Assembly (NCBI GenBank): GCA_020055645.1
Contig: JAECZT010000011.1
Span: 248,001-312,000, forward strand
DNA length: 64,000 bases
Origin: Tomocerus qinae
Taxonomy: Eukaryota > Arthropoda > Collembola > Entomobryomorpha > Tomoceridae
Direction of reading: 5' to 3'
Below are positions 39,201 through 53,180 of the stretch, piece after piece. A program made the position numbers and the translations under genes. The notes beneath the pieces were generated by a model. It made no database searches. It saw nothing but the letters and a program-made list of their open reading frames with translations, and was not told the origin of the DNA. Numbering within the stretch: position 1 is the stretch's first letter; the number at the start of each line of letters is the position of its first letter.

Positions 39201-41338
39201 AGGTATAGATACATTTAGCTGATTTTAAAAGCTAGCTAAAACAGGGCTAGAGATTCGGCTAAAATGTTTGTTGGAGGTATAGATACATTTAGCTGATTTT
39301 AAAAGCTAGCTAAAACAGGGCTAGAGATTCGGCTAAAATGTTTGTTGGAGGTATAGATACATTTAGCTGATTTTAAAAGCTAGCTAAAAGTGGGCTAGAG
39401 ATTCGGCTAAAATGTTTGTTGGAGGTATAGATACATTTAGCTGATTTTAAAAGCTAGCTAAAAGTGGGCTAGAGATTCGGCTAAAATGTTTGTTGGAGGT
39501 ATAGATACATTTAGCTGATTTTAAAAGCTAGCTAAAACAGGGCTAGAGATTCGGCTAAAATGTTTGTTGGAGGTATAGATACATTTAGCTGATTTTAAAA
39601 GCTAGCTACAACAGGGCTAGAGATTCGGCTAAAATGTTTGTTGGAGGTATAGATACATTTAGCTGATTTTAAAAGCTAGCTAAAAGTGGGCTAGAGATTC
39701 GGCTAAAATGTTTGTTGGAGGTATAGATACATTTAGCTGATTTTAAAAGCTAGCTAAAACAGGGCTAGAGATTCGGCTAAAATGTTTGTTGGAGGTATAG
39801 ATACATTTAGCTGATTTTAAAAGCTAGCTAAAAGTGGGCTAGAGATTCGGCTAAAATGTTTGTTGGAGGTATAGATACATTTAGCTGATTTTAAAAGCTA
39901 GCTACAACAGGGCTAGAGATTCGGCTAAAATGTTTGTTGGAGGTATAGATACATTTAGCTGATTTTAAAAGCTAGCTAAAAGTGGGCTAGAGATTCGGCT
40001 AAAATGTTTGTTGGAGGTATAGATACATTTAGCTGATTTTAAAAGCTAGCTACAACAGGGCTAGAGATTCGGCTAAAATGTTTGTTGGAGGTATAGATAC
40101 ATTTAGCTGATTTTAAAAGCTAGCTAAAACAGGGCTAGAGATTCGGCTAAAATGTTTGTTGGAGGTATAGATACATTTAGCTGATTTTAAAAGCTAGCTA
40201 AAACAGGGCTAGAGATTCGGCTAAAATGTTTGTTGGAGGTATAGATACATTTAGCTGATTTTAAAAGCTAGCTAAAACAGGGCTAGAGATTCGGCTAAAA
40301 TGTTTGTTGGAGGTATAGATACATTTAGCTGATTTTAAAAGCTAGCTAAAACAGGGCTAGAGATTCGGCTAAAATGTTTGTTGGAGGTATAGATACATTT
40401 AGCTGATTTTAAAAGCTAGCTAAAACAGGGCTAGAGATTCGGCTAAAAAGTTTGTTGAGGTATAGCAGATAAATTAAACATTTACATTTAGTTTCTGATT
40501 TTATAAAAAGCTGAGCTAGCTAAAAAATGTTTGTTGGAGGTATAGATATTAGCTGATTTTAAAGCTAGCTAAGCAATTCGCTAGAGATTCGGCTAAAATG
40601 TTTGTTGGAGGTATAGATACATTTAGCTGATTTTAAAAGCTAGCTAAAAAAGAGATTCGTAAAATGTTTGTTGGAGGTATAGATACATTTAGCTGATTTT
40701 AAGCTAGCTAATCGCTAGAGATTCGGCTAAAATGTTTGTTGGAGGTATAGGTATAGATACATTTAGCTGATTTTAAAAGCTAGCTAAAAGTGGGCTAGAG
40801 ATTCGGCTAAAATGTTTGTTGGAGGTATAGATACATTTAGCTGATTTTAAAAGCTAGCTAAAAGTGGGCTAGAGATTCGGCTAAAATGTTTGTTGGAGGT
40901 ATAGATACATTTAGCTGATTTTAAAAGCTAGCTAAAACAGGGCTAGAGATTCGGCTAAAATGTTTGTTGGAGGTATAGATACATTTAGCTGATTTTAAAA
41001 GCTAGCTAAAACAGGGCTAGAGATTCGGCTAAAATGTTTGTTGGAGGTATAGATACATTTAGCTGATTTTAAAAGCTAGCTAAAACAGGGCTAGAGATTC
41101 GGCTAAAATGTTTGTTGGAGGTATAGATACATTTAGCTGATTTTAAAAGCTAGCTAAAACAGGGCTAGAGATTCGGCTAAAATGTTTGTTGGAGGTATAG
41201 ATACATTTAGCTGATTTTAAAAGCTAGCTAAAACAGGGCTAGAGATTCGGCTAAAATGTTTGTTGGAGGTATAGATACATTTAGCTGATTTTAAAAGCTA
41301 GCTAAAACAGGGCTAGAGATTCGGCTAAAAAGTTTGTT
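33286..41338 (+). repeat. 74-bp satellite array (about 105 copies)
   Basis: Unit spacing measures 74 bp (for example ATGTTTGTTGG at 33631 and 33705). The unit contains AAAAGCTAGCTAAAA, GGGCTAGAGATTCGGC, TAAAATGTTTGTTGGAGG and TATAGATACATTTAGCTG. Two intermixed subtypes differ as AAAAGTGGG versus AAAACAGGG; a minority has an extra A (AAAAAGCTAGC). The first few units carry GATTGGGC instead of GATTCGGC. The centre is nearly identical from unit to unit. The array ends abruptly at CTAAAAAGTTTGTTG. It aligns by eye with the neighbouring degenerate family, from which it probably arose. Confidence 0.95.
40447..40757 (+). other. Scrambled segment inside the 74-bp satellite
   Basis: The otherwise perfect array is broken here by partial units and by CTAAAAAGTTTGTTG followed by ATAAATTAAACATTTA-like sequence. 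The same pair of motifs occurs at the true right edge (41326-41390). The segment therefore looks like a garbled second copy of the array boundary, either a real rearrangement or an assembly or consensus artefact. Confidence 0.75.
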
Positions 41339-41990
41339 GTAAAGTAGCACACAAATAAATTAAACACAAAACACTCAAAAATTAAACATTTAGAATTTAT
41401 TTTTAAATCAGCAGTCTTAAAAATTATAAAAGCGATTTGCTTCGACAAAAATGATTTTCATGAATTGTAAATGATTTTTATGAATTGTTAATGATTTTAA
41501 TAAATTGTTAATCGTTGTAAATGATTTAATATCATTGTAAATGATTATTAAATTGTTAATGATTTTCATGCATTGTAAATAAATAAGTGCCATTCATTTT
41601 AAATAATTTTAATAAATGATTTTTTTAAATGATTATATATCATCCTAAATAATTTTTTTAAATGATTATATATCATCCTAAATAATTTTTTTAAATGATT
41701 ATATATCATCCTAAATGATTTTTTTAAATGATTATATATCACTGTAAATGATTTTTGAAAATGATTAAATATCATTGTAAATGATTGCATATCACCGTAA
41801 ATAGTTAAATGTCATTGTAAATGATTACTTATCATCATAAATGATTAAATATCGTTGTAAATGATTTTATTGAATTTTAAATGTTTATAAATCCTCCTAA
41901 ATGATTTTAAACCATCATCACAGATTATAAACTCCCGTATATAATTTTAAACCATCATCCATGACTGCAATGAATTTAATAAAATGAATA
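41339..41990 (+). repeat. Decayed left margin of the 20-bp satellite
   Basis: About 110 bp without clear repeat (to about 41450) is followed by diverged TAAATGATT-type units of irregular length. Between 41600 and 41790 a unit of about 40 bp (TTTTTTTAAATGATTATATA plus TCATCCTAAATAA) is repeated about four times. On the minus strand this gives a low-complexity frame that is not a gene. Confidence 0.8.
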
Positions 41991-44900
41991 AATGTCATTG
42001 TAAATGATTAAATATCATTGTAAATGAATAAATATCATTGTAAATGATTAAATATCATTGTAAATGAATATATATCATTGTAAATGATTAAATATCATTG
42101 TAAATGAATATATATCATTGTAAATGATTAAATATCATTGTAAATGAATATATATCATTGTAAATGATTAAATATCATTGTAAATGAATATATATCATTG
42201 TAAATGATTAAATATCATTGTAAACGAATATATATCATTGTAAATGATTAAATATCATTGTAAATGAATATACATCATTGTAAATGATTAAATATCATTG
42301 TAAATGAATATATATCATTGTAAATGATTAAATATCATTGTAAATGAATATACATCATTGTAAATGATTAAATATCATTGTAAATGAATATATATCATTG
42401 TAAATGATTAAATATCATTGTAAATGAATATATATCATTGTAAATGATTAAATATCATTATAAATGAATATATGTCATTGTTAATGATTAAATGTCATTA
42501 TAAATGAATATATATCATTGTAAATGATTAAATGTCATTATAAATGAATATATGTCATTGTAAATGATTAAATGTCATTGTAAATGAATAAATATCATTG
42601 TAAATGATTAAATATCATTGTAAATGATTAAATGTCATTATAAATGAATAAATATCATTATAAATGATTAAATATCATTATAAATGATTAAATGTCATTG
42701 TAAATGATTAAATGTCATTGTAAATGATGAAATGTCATTGTAAATGAATAAACGTCATTATAAATGATTAAATGTCATTGTAAATGAATAAACGTCATTA
42801 TAAATGATAAAATGTCATTGTAAATGAATAAACGTCATTGTAAATGATTAAATGTCATTGTAAATGAATAAACGTCATTGTAAATGAATAAATGTCATTG
42901 TAAATGAATAAACGTCATTGTAAATGAATAAACGTCATTGTAAATGATTAAATGTCATTGTAAATGAATAAACGTCATTGTAAATGATTAAATGTCATTG
43001 TAAATGAATAAACGTCATTGTAAATGAATAAACGTCATTGTAAATGATTAAATATCATTGTAAATGAATAAATGTCATTGTAAATGATTAAATGTCATTG
43101 TAAATGAATAAACGTCATTGTAAATGATTAAATATCATTGTAAATGAATAAACGTCATTGTAAATGAATAAATATCATTGTAAATGAATAAACGTCATTG
43201 TAAATGAATAAATATCATTGTAAATGAATAAACGTCATTGTAAATGAATAAATATCATTGTAAATGATTAAATATCATTGTAAATGAATAAACGTCATTG
43301 TAAATGAATAAATATCATTGTAAATGAATAAACGTCATTGTAAATGAATAAATGTCATTGTAAATGAATAAACGTCATTGTAAATGAATAAATATCATTG
43401 TAAATGAATAAATGTCATTGTAAATGATTAAATGTCATTGTAAATGAATAAATGTCATTGTAAATGATTAAATGCCATTGTAAATGATTAAATATCATTG
43501 TAAATGAATAAATATCATTGTAAATGATTAAATATCATTGTAAATGAATAAATATCATTGTAAATGATTAAATGTCATTGTAAATGAATAAATATCATTG
43601 TAAATGATTAAATATCATTGTAAATGATTAAATATCATTGTAAATGAATATATATCATTGTAAATGATTAAATATCATTGTAAATGAATATATATCATTG
43701 TAAATGATTAAATATCATTGTAAATGAATATATATCATTGTAAATGATTAAATATCATTATAAATGAATATATGTCATTGTTAATGATTAAATGTCATTA
43801 TAAATGAATATATATCATTGTAAATGATTAAATATCATTGTAAATGAATATATATCATTGTAAATGATTAAATATCATTGTAAATGAATATATATAATTG
43901 TAAATGATTAAATATCATTGTAAATGAATATATATCATTGTAAATGATTAAATATCATTATAAATGAATATATGTCATTGTTAATGATTAAATGTCATTA
44001 TAAATGAATATATATCATTGTAAATGATTAAATGTCATTATAAATGAATATATGTCATTGTAAATGATTAAATGTCATTGTAAATGAATAAATATCATTG
44101 TAAATGATTAAATATCATTGTAAATGATTAAATGTCATTGTAAATGATTAAATGTCATTGTAAATGAATAAATATCATTGTAAATGATTAAATATCATTA
44201 TAAATGATTAAATGTCATTATAAATGAATAAATGTCATTATAAATGAATAAATATCATTATAAATGATTAAATGTCATTGTAAATGATTAAATGTCATTG
44301 TAAATGATTAAATGTCATTGTAAATGAATAAATATCATTGTAAATGATTAAATATCATTGTAAATGATTAAATGTCATTATAAATGAATAAATATCATTA
44401 TAAATGATTAAATATCATTATAAATGATTAAATGTCATTGTAAATGATTAAATGTCATTGTAAATGATGAAATGTCATTGTAAATGAATAAACGTCATTA
44501 TAAATGATTAAATGTCATTGTAAATGAATAAACGTCATTATAAATGATTAAATGTCATTGTAAATGAATAAACGTCATTATAAATGATAAAATGTCATTG
44601 TAAATGAATAAACGTCATTGTAAATGATTAAATGTCATTGTAAATGAATAAACGTCATTGTAAATGATTAAATGTCATTGTAAATGAATAAACGTCATTG
44701 TAAATGATTAAATGTCATTGTAAATGAATAAACGTCATTGTAAATGATTAAATGTCATTGTAAATGAATAAACGTCATTGTAAATGAATAAATGTCATTG
44801 TAAATGATTAAATGTCATTGTAAATGAATAAACGTCATTGTAAATGAATAAATGTCATTGTAAATGAATAAACGTCATTGTAAATGAATAAACGTCATTG

Positions 44901-47900
44901 TAAATGATTAAATGTCATTGTAAATGAATAAACGTCATTGTAAATGATTAAATGTCATTGTAAATGAATAAACGTCATTGTAAATGATTAAATGTCATTG
45001 TAAATGAATAAACGTCATTGTAAATGAATAAATGTCATTGTAAATGAATAAATATCATTGTAAATGAATAAATGTCATTGTAAATGAATAAATATCATTG
45101 TAAATGAATAAATGTCATTGTAAATGAATATATATCATTGTAAATGATTAAATATCATTGTAAATGAATAAACGTCATTGTAAATGAATAAATATCATTG
45201 TAAATGAATAAACGTCATTGTAAATGAATAAATATCATTGTAAATGAATAAACGTCATTGTAAATGAATAAATATCATTGTAAATGAATAAATGTCATTG
45301 TAAATGATTAAATGTCATTGTAAATGAATAAATGTCATTGTAAATGATTAAATGTCATTGTAAATGATTAAATATCATTGTAAATGAATAAATATCATTG
45401 TAAATGATTAAATATCATTGTAAATGAATAAATATCATTGTAAATGATTAAATGTCATTGTAAATGAATAAATGTCATTGTAAATGAATAAATATCATTG
45501 TAAATGATTAAATATCATTGTAAATGATTAAATATCATTGTAAATGAATATATATCATTGTAAATGAATAAACGTCATTGTAAATGATTAAATATCATTG
45601 TAAATGAATAAATATCATTGTAAATGAATAAACGTCATTGTAAATGAATAAATATCATTGTAAATGAATAAACGTCATTGTAAATGAATAAACGTCATTT
45701 ATGTCATTGTTAATGATTAAATGTCATTATAAATGAATATATATCATTGTAAATGATTAAATGTCATTATAAATGAATATATGTCATTGTAAATGATTAA
45801 ATGTCATTATAAATGAATAAATATCATTGTAAATGATTAAATATCATTGTAAATGATTAAATGTCATTGTAAATGATTAAATGTCATTGTAAATGAATAA
45901 ATATCATTGTAAATGATTAAATATCATTGTAAATGATTAAATGTCATTATAAATGAATAAATATCATTATAAATGAATAAATATCATTGTAAATGATTAA
46001 ATATCATTGTAAATGATTAAATGTCATTATAAATGAATAAATATCATTATAAATGATTAAATATCATTATAAATGATTAAATGTCATTGTAAATGATTAA
46101 ATGTCATTGTAAATGATGAAATGTCATTGTAAATGAATAAACGTCATTATAAATGATTAAATGTCATTGTAAATGAATAAACGTCATTATAAATGATAAA
46201 ATGTCATTGTAAATGAATAAACGTCATTGTAAATGATTAAATGTAATTGTAAATGAATAAACGTCATTGTAAATGAATAAATGTCATTGTAAATGAATAA
46301 ACGTCATTGTAAATGAATAAACGTCATTGTAAATGATTAAATGTCATTGTAAATGAATAAACGTCATTGTAAATGATTAAATGTCATTGTAAATGAATAA
46401 ACGTCATTGTAAATGATTAAATGTCATTGTAAATGAATAAATATCATTGTAAATGAATAAATGTCATTGTAAATGAATAAATGTCATTGTAAATGAATAA
46501 ATGTCATTGTAAATGAATAAATGTCATTGTAAATGAATAAATATCATTGTAAATGAATATATATCATTGTAAATGATTAAATATCATTGTAAATGAATAA
46601 ATGTCATTGTAAATGATTAAATGTCATTGTAAATGAATAAACGTCATTGTAAATGAATAAATGTCATTGTAAATGAATAAACGTCATTGTAAATGAATAA
46701 ACGTCATTGTAAATGATTAAATGTCATTGTAAATGAATAAACGTCATTGTAAATGATTAAATGTCATTGTAAATGAATAAACGTCATTGTAAATGATTAA
46801 ATGTCATTGTAAATGAATAAACGTCATTGTAAATGATTAAATGTCATTGTAAATGAATAAACGTCATTGTAAATGAATAAATGTCATTGTAAATGAATAA
46901 ATATCATTGTAAATGAATAAATGTCATTGTAAATGAATAAATATCATTGTAAATGAATAAATGTCATTGTAAATGAATATATATCATTGTAAATGATTAA
47001 ATATCATTGTAAATGAATATATATCATTGTAAATGATTAAATATCATTGTAAATGAATATAAATCATTGTAAATGATTAAATATCATTGTAAATGAATAT
47101 AAATCATTGTAAATGATTAAATATCATTGTAAATGAATAAACGTCATTGTAAATGATTAAATATCATTGTAAATGAATAAACGTCATTGTAAATGAATAA
47201 ATATCATTGTAAATGAATAAACGTCATTGTAAATGAATAAATATCATTGTAAATGAATAAACGTCATTGTAAATGAATAAACGTCATTGTAAATGAATAA
47301 ACGTCATTGTAAATGAATAAACGTCATTGTAAATGAATAAATATCATTGTAAATGAATAAACGTCATTGTAAATGAATAAACGTCATTGTAAATGAATAA
47401 ACGTCATTGTAAATGAATAAACGTCATTGTAAATGAATAAACGTCATTGTAAATGAATAAACGTCATTGTAAATGAATAAACGTCATTGTAAATGAATAA
47501 ACGTCATTGTAAATGATTAAATGTCATTGTAAATGAATAAACGTCATTGTAAATGATTAAATATCATTGTAAATGAATAAACGTCATTGTAAATGATTAA
47601 ATGTCATTGTAAATGAATAAACGTCATTGTAAATGATTAAATATCATTGTAAATGAATAAACGTCATTGTAAATGAATAAATATCATTGTAAATGAATAA
47701 ACGTCATTGTAAATGAATAAATATCATTGTAAATGAATAAACGTCATTGTAAATGAATAAATATCATTGTAAATGAATAAACGTCATTGTAAATGAATAA
47801 ATATCATTGTAAATGAATAAACGTCATTGTAAATGAATAAATATCATTGTAAATGAATAAACGTCATTGTAAATGAATAAATATCATTGTAAATGAATAA

Positions 47901-50900
47901 ATATCATTGTAAATGAATAAACGTCATTGTAAATGAATAAATATCATTGTAAATGAATAAACGTCATTGTAAATGAATAAATATCATTGTAAATGAATAA
48001 ACGTCATTGTAAATGAATAAATGTCATTGTAAATGAAGATTAAATGTCATTGTAAATGATTAAATATCATTGTAAATGAATAAATATCATTGTAAATGAT
48101 TAAATATCATTGTAAATGAATAAATATCATTGTAAATGATTAAATGTCATTGTAAATGAATAAATATCATTGTAAATGAATAAACGTCATTGTAAATGAT
48201 TAAATATCATTGTAAATGAATAAACGTCATTGTAAATGAATCATTGTAAATGAATATCATTGTAAATGATTAAATATCATTGTAAATGATTAAATATCAT
48301 TGTAAATGAATATATATCATTGTAAATGATTAAATGTCATTGTAAATGAATAAACGTCATTGTAAATGATTAAATGTCATTGTAAATAAATAAATGTCAT
48401 TGTAAATGATTAAATATCATTGTAAATGAATATACATCATTGTAAATGATTAAATATCATTGTAAATGAATATATATCATTGTAAATGATTAAATATCAT
48501 TGTAAATGAATATATATCATTGTAAATGATTAAATATCATTATAAATGAATATATGTCATTGTTAATGATTAAATGTCATTATAAATGAATATATATCAT
48601 TGTAAATGATTAAATATCATTGTAAATGATTAAATGTCATTGTAAATGATTAAATGTCATTGTAAATGAATAAATATCATTGTAAATGATTAAATATCAT
48701 TGTAAATGATTAAATGTCATTATAAATGAATAAATATCATTATAAATGATTAAATATCATTATAAATGATTAAATGTCATTGTAAATGATTAAATGTCAT
48801 TGTAAATGATGAAATGTCATTGTAAATGAATAAACGTCATTATAAATGATTAAATGTCATTGTAAATGAATAAACGTCATTATAAATGATAAAATGTCAT
48901 TGTAAATGAATAAACGTCATTGTAAATGATTAAATGTCATTGTAAATGAATAAACGTCATTGTAAATGAATAAACGTCATTGTAAATGAATAAATGTCAT
49001 TGTAAATGAATAAACGTCATTGTAAATGAATAAACGTCATTGTAAATGATTAAATGTCATTGTAAATGAATAAATATCATTGTAAATGATTAAATATCAT
49101 TGTAAATGAATAAATATCATTGTAAATGATTAAATATCATTGTAAATGAATAAATATCATTGTAAATGATTAAATGTCATTGTAAATGAATAAATGTCAT
49201 TGTAAATGAATAAATGTCATTGTAAATGAATAAATGTCATTGTAAATGAATAAATATCATTGTAAATGATTAAATATCATTGTAAATGATTAAATATCAT
49301 TGTAAATGAATATATATCATTGTAAATGAATAAACGTCATTGTAAATGATTAAATATCATTGTAAATGAATAAATATCATTGTAAATGAATAAACGTCAT
49401 TGTAAATGAATAAATATCATTGTAAATGAATAAACGTCATTGTAAATGAATAAACGTCATTGTAAATGATTAAATGTCATTGTAAATAAATAAATGTCAT
49501 TGTAAATAAATAAATGTCATTGTAAATGATTAAATATCATTGTAAATGAATATACATCATTGTAAATGATTAAATATCATTGTAAATGAATATATATCAT
49601 TGTAAATGATTAAATATCATTGTAAATGAATATATATCATTGTAAATGATTAAATATCATTATAAATGAATATATGTCATTGTTAATGATTAAATGTCAT
49701 TATAAATGAAAATATATCATTGTAAATGATTAAATGTCATTATAAATGAATATATGTCATTGTAAATGATTAAATGTCATTGTAAATGAATAAATATCAT
49801 TGTAAATGATTAAATATCATTGTAAATGATTAAATGTCATTGTAAATGATTAAATGTCATTGTAAATGAATAAATATCATTGTAAATGATTAAATATCAT
49901 TGTAAATGATTAAATGTCATTATAAATGAATAAATATCATTATAAATGATTAAATATCATTATAAATGATTAAATGTCATTGTAAATGAATAAACGTCAT
50001 TGTAAATGAATAAATGTCATTGTAAATGAATAAACGTCTTTATAAATGATTAAATGTCATTGTAAATGAATAAACGTCATTATAAATGATAAAATGTCAT
50101 TGTAAATGAATAAACGTCATTGTAAATGATTAAATGTCATTGTAAATGAATAAACGTCATTGTAAATGAATAAATGTCATTGTAAATGAATAAACGTCAT
50201 TGTAAATGAATAAACGTCATTGTAAATGATTAAATGTCATTGTAAATGAATAAACGTCATTGTAAATGATTAAATGTCATTGTAAATGAATAAACGTCAT
50301 TGTAAATGATTAAATGTCATTGTAAATGAATAAACGTCATTGTAAATGAATAAATGTCATTGTAAATGAATAAATATCATTGTAAATGAATAAACGTCAT
50401 TGTAAATGAATAAACGTCATTGTAAATGATTAAATGTCATTGTAAATAAATAAATGTCATTGTAAATGATTAAATATCATTGTAAATGAATATACATCAT
50501 TGTAAATGATTAAATATCATTGTAAATGAATATATATCATTGTAAATGATTAAATATCATTGTAAATGAATATATATCATTGTAAATGATTAAATATCAT
50601 TATAAATGAATATATGTCATTGTTAATGATTAAATGTCATTATAAATGAATATATATCATTGTAAATGATTAAATGTCATTATAAATGAATATATGTCAT
50701 TGTAAATGATTAAATGTCATTATAAATGAATATATGTCATTGTAAATGATTAAATGTCATTATAAATGAATATATGTCATTGTAAATGATTAAATGTCAT
50801 TGTAAATGAATAAATATCATTGTAAATGATTAAATATCATTGTAAATGATTAAATGTCATTGTAAATGATTAAATGTCATTGTAAATGAATAAATATCAT

Positions 50901-53180
50901 TGTAAATGATTAAATATCATTGTAAATGATTAAATGTCATTATAAATGAATAAATATCATTATAAATGATTAAATATCATTATAAATGATTAAATGACAT
51001 TGTAAATGATTAAATGTCATTGTAAATGATGAAATGTCATTGTAAATGAATAAACGTCATTGTAAATGAATAAATATCATTGTAAATGAATAAACGTCAT
51101 TGTAAATGAATAAATATCATTGTAAATGAATAAACGTCATTGTAAATGATTAAATATCATTGTAAATGATTAAATGTCATTATAAATGAATAAATATCAT
51201 TATAAATGATTAAATATCATTATAAATGATTAAATGACATTGTAAATGATTAAATGTCATTGTAAATGATGAAATGTCATTGTAAATGAATAAACGTCAT
51301 TGTAAATGAATAAATATCATTGTAAATGAATAAACGTCATTGTAAATGAATAAATATCATTGTAAATGAATAAACGTCATTGTAAATGAATAAACGTCAT
51401 TGTAAATGATTAAATATCATTGTAAATGAATAAACGTCATTGTAAATGAATAAACGTCATTGTAAATGAATAAACGTCATTGTAAATGAATAAATATCAT
51501 TGTCAATGAATAAACGTGATTGTAAATGAATAAACGTCATTGTAAATGAATAAACGTCATTGTAAATGAATAAACGTCATTGTAAATGAATAAACGTCAT
51601 TGTAAATGAATAAATATCATTGTAAATGAATAAACGTCATTGTAAATGAATAAACGTCATTGTAAATGAATAAACGTCATTGTAAATGAATAAACGTCAT
51701 TGTAAATGATTAAATATCATTGTAAATGAATATATATCATTGTAAATGATTAAATATCATTGTAAATGAATAAATATCATTGTAAATGAATAAACGTCAT
51801 TGTAAATGAATAAATATCATTGTAAATGAATAAACGTCATTGTAAATGAATAAATATCATTGTAAATGAATAAACGTCATTGTAAATGAATAAATATCAT
51901 TGTAAATGATTAAACGTCATTGTAAATGAATAAATATCATTGTAAATGATTAAATATCATTGTAAATAAATAAATATCATTGTAAATGATTAAATATCAT
52001 TGTAAATGATTAAATATCATTGTAAATGATTAAATATCATTGTAAATGAATAAACGTCATTGTAAAGATTAAACGTCATTGTAAATGAATAAACGTCATT
52101 GTAAATGAATAAATATCATTGTAAATGAATAAATATCATTGTAAATGAATAAACGTCATTGTAAATGAATAAACGTCATTGTAAATGATTAAATGTCATT
52201 GTAAATGAATATATATCATTGTAAATGAATATATATCATTGTAAATGAATATATATCATTGTAAATGAATAAATATCATTATAAATGATTAAATAATCAT
52301 TGTAAATGATTAAATATCATTGTAAATGAATAAACGTCATTGTAAATGAATAAATATCATTGTAAATGAATAAACGTCATTGTAAATGATTAAATATCAT
52401 TGTAAATGAATAAATATCATTGTAGATGATTAAATATCATTGTAAATGATTAAATGTCATTGTAAATGAATAAACGTCATTGTAAATGATTAAATATCAT
52501 TGTAAATGAATAAACGTCATTGTAAATGAATAAATATCATTGTAAATGAATAAATATCATTGTAAATGAATAAACGTCATTGTAAATGAATAAATATTAT
52601 TGTAAATGAATAAACGTCATTGTAAATGAATAAACGTCATTGTAAATGATTAAATATCATTGTAAATGAATAAACGTCATTGTAAATGAATAAACGTCAT
52701 TGTAAATGAATAAACGTCATTGTAAATGAATAAACGTCATTGTAAATGAATAAACGTCATTGTAAATGAATAAATGTCATTGTAAATGAATAAATATCAT
52801 TGTAAATGATTAAATATCATTGTAAATGATTACTTATCATCGAAAATGATTACTTATCATTGTAAATGATTAAATGTCATTGTAAATGATTAAATGTCAT
52901 TGTAAATGATTAAATATCATTGTAAATGAATAAATATCATTGTAAATGATTAAATGTCATTGTAAATGATTAAATATCATTGTAAATGATTACTTACCAT
53001 CGTAAATGATTACTTATCATTGTAAATGATTAAATGTCATTGTAAATGATTAAATATCATTGTAAATGATTACTTATCATCGTAAATGATTACTTATCAT
53101 TGTAAATGATTAAATGTCATTGTAAATGATTAAATATCATTGTAAATGATTAAATGTCATTGTAAATGATTAAATATCAT
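41991..53180 (+). repeat. 20-bp satellite array (about 560 copies)
   Basis: The base unit is TAAATGATTAAATATCATTG. Three main subtypes alternate: GATTAAATAT/GATTAAATGT, GAATAAACGT and GAATATATAT. In 42000-42440 GATTAAATAT and GAATATATAT alternate strictly, giving a 40-bp dimer. The 20-bp phase holds over kilobases and slips at only a few places (near 45697, 48036, 48240, 52065 and 52292). Each unit contains ATGAT...ATCAT inverted arms. Marker variants (GTTAATGATT, GATGAAATGT, GATAAAATGT) recur in the same order, showing higher-order amplification. There is no ORF and nothing else in the interval. Confidence 0.96.

Noticed and set aside
33286-41338. GCTAGC palindromes as specific protein sites
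   Set aside because: They are part of every repeat unit; repetition alone explains their number and nothing else marks them as binding sites.
41599-41790. Minus-strand 63-codon ORF (repeated NHLKKSFRMIY)
   Set aside because: It is a translation of tandem units of about 40 bp at the margin of the 20-bp satellite.
41991-53180. CRISPR-like regular spacing
   Set aside because: There are no unique spacers between repeats; the units are contiguous 20-bp satellite copies in a eukaryotic context.
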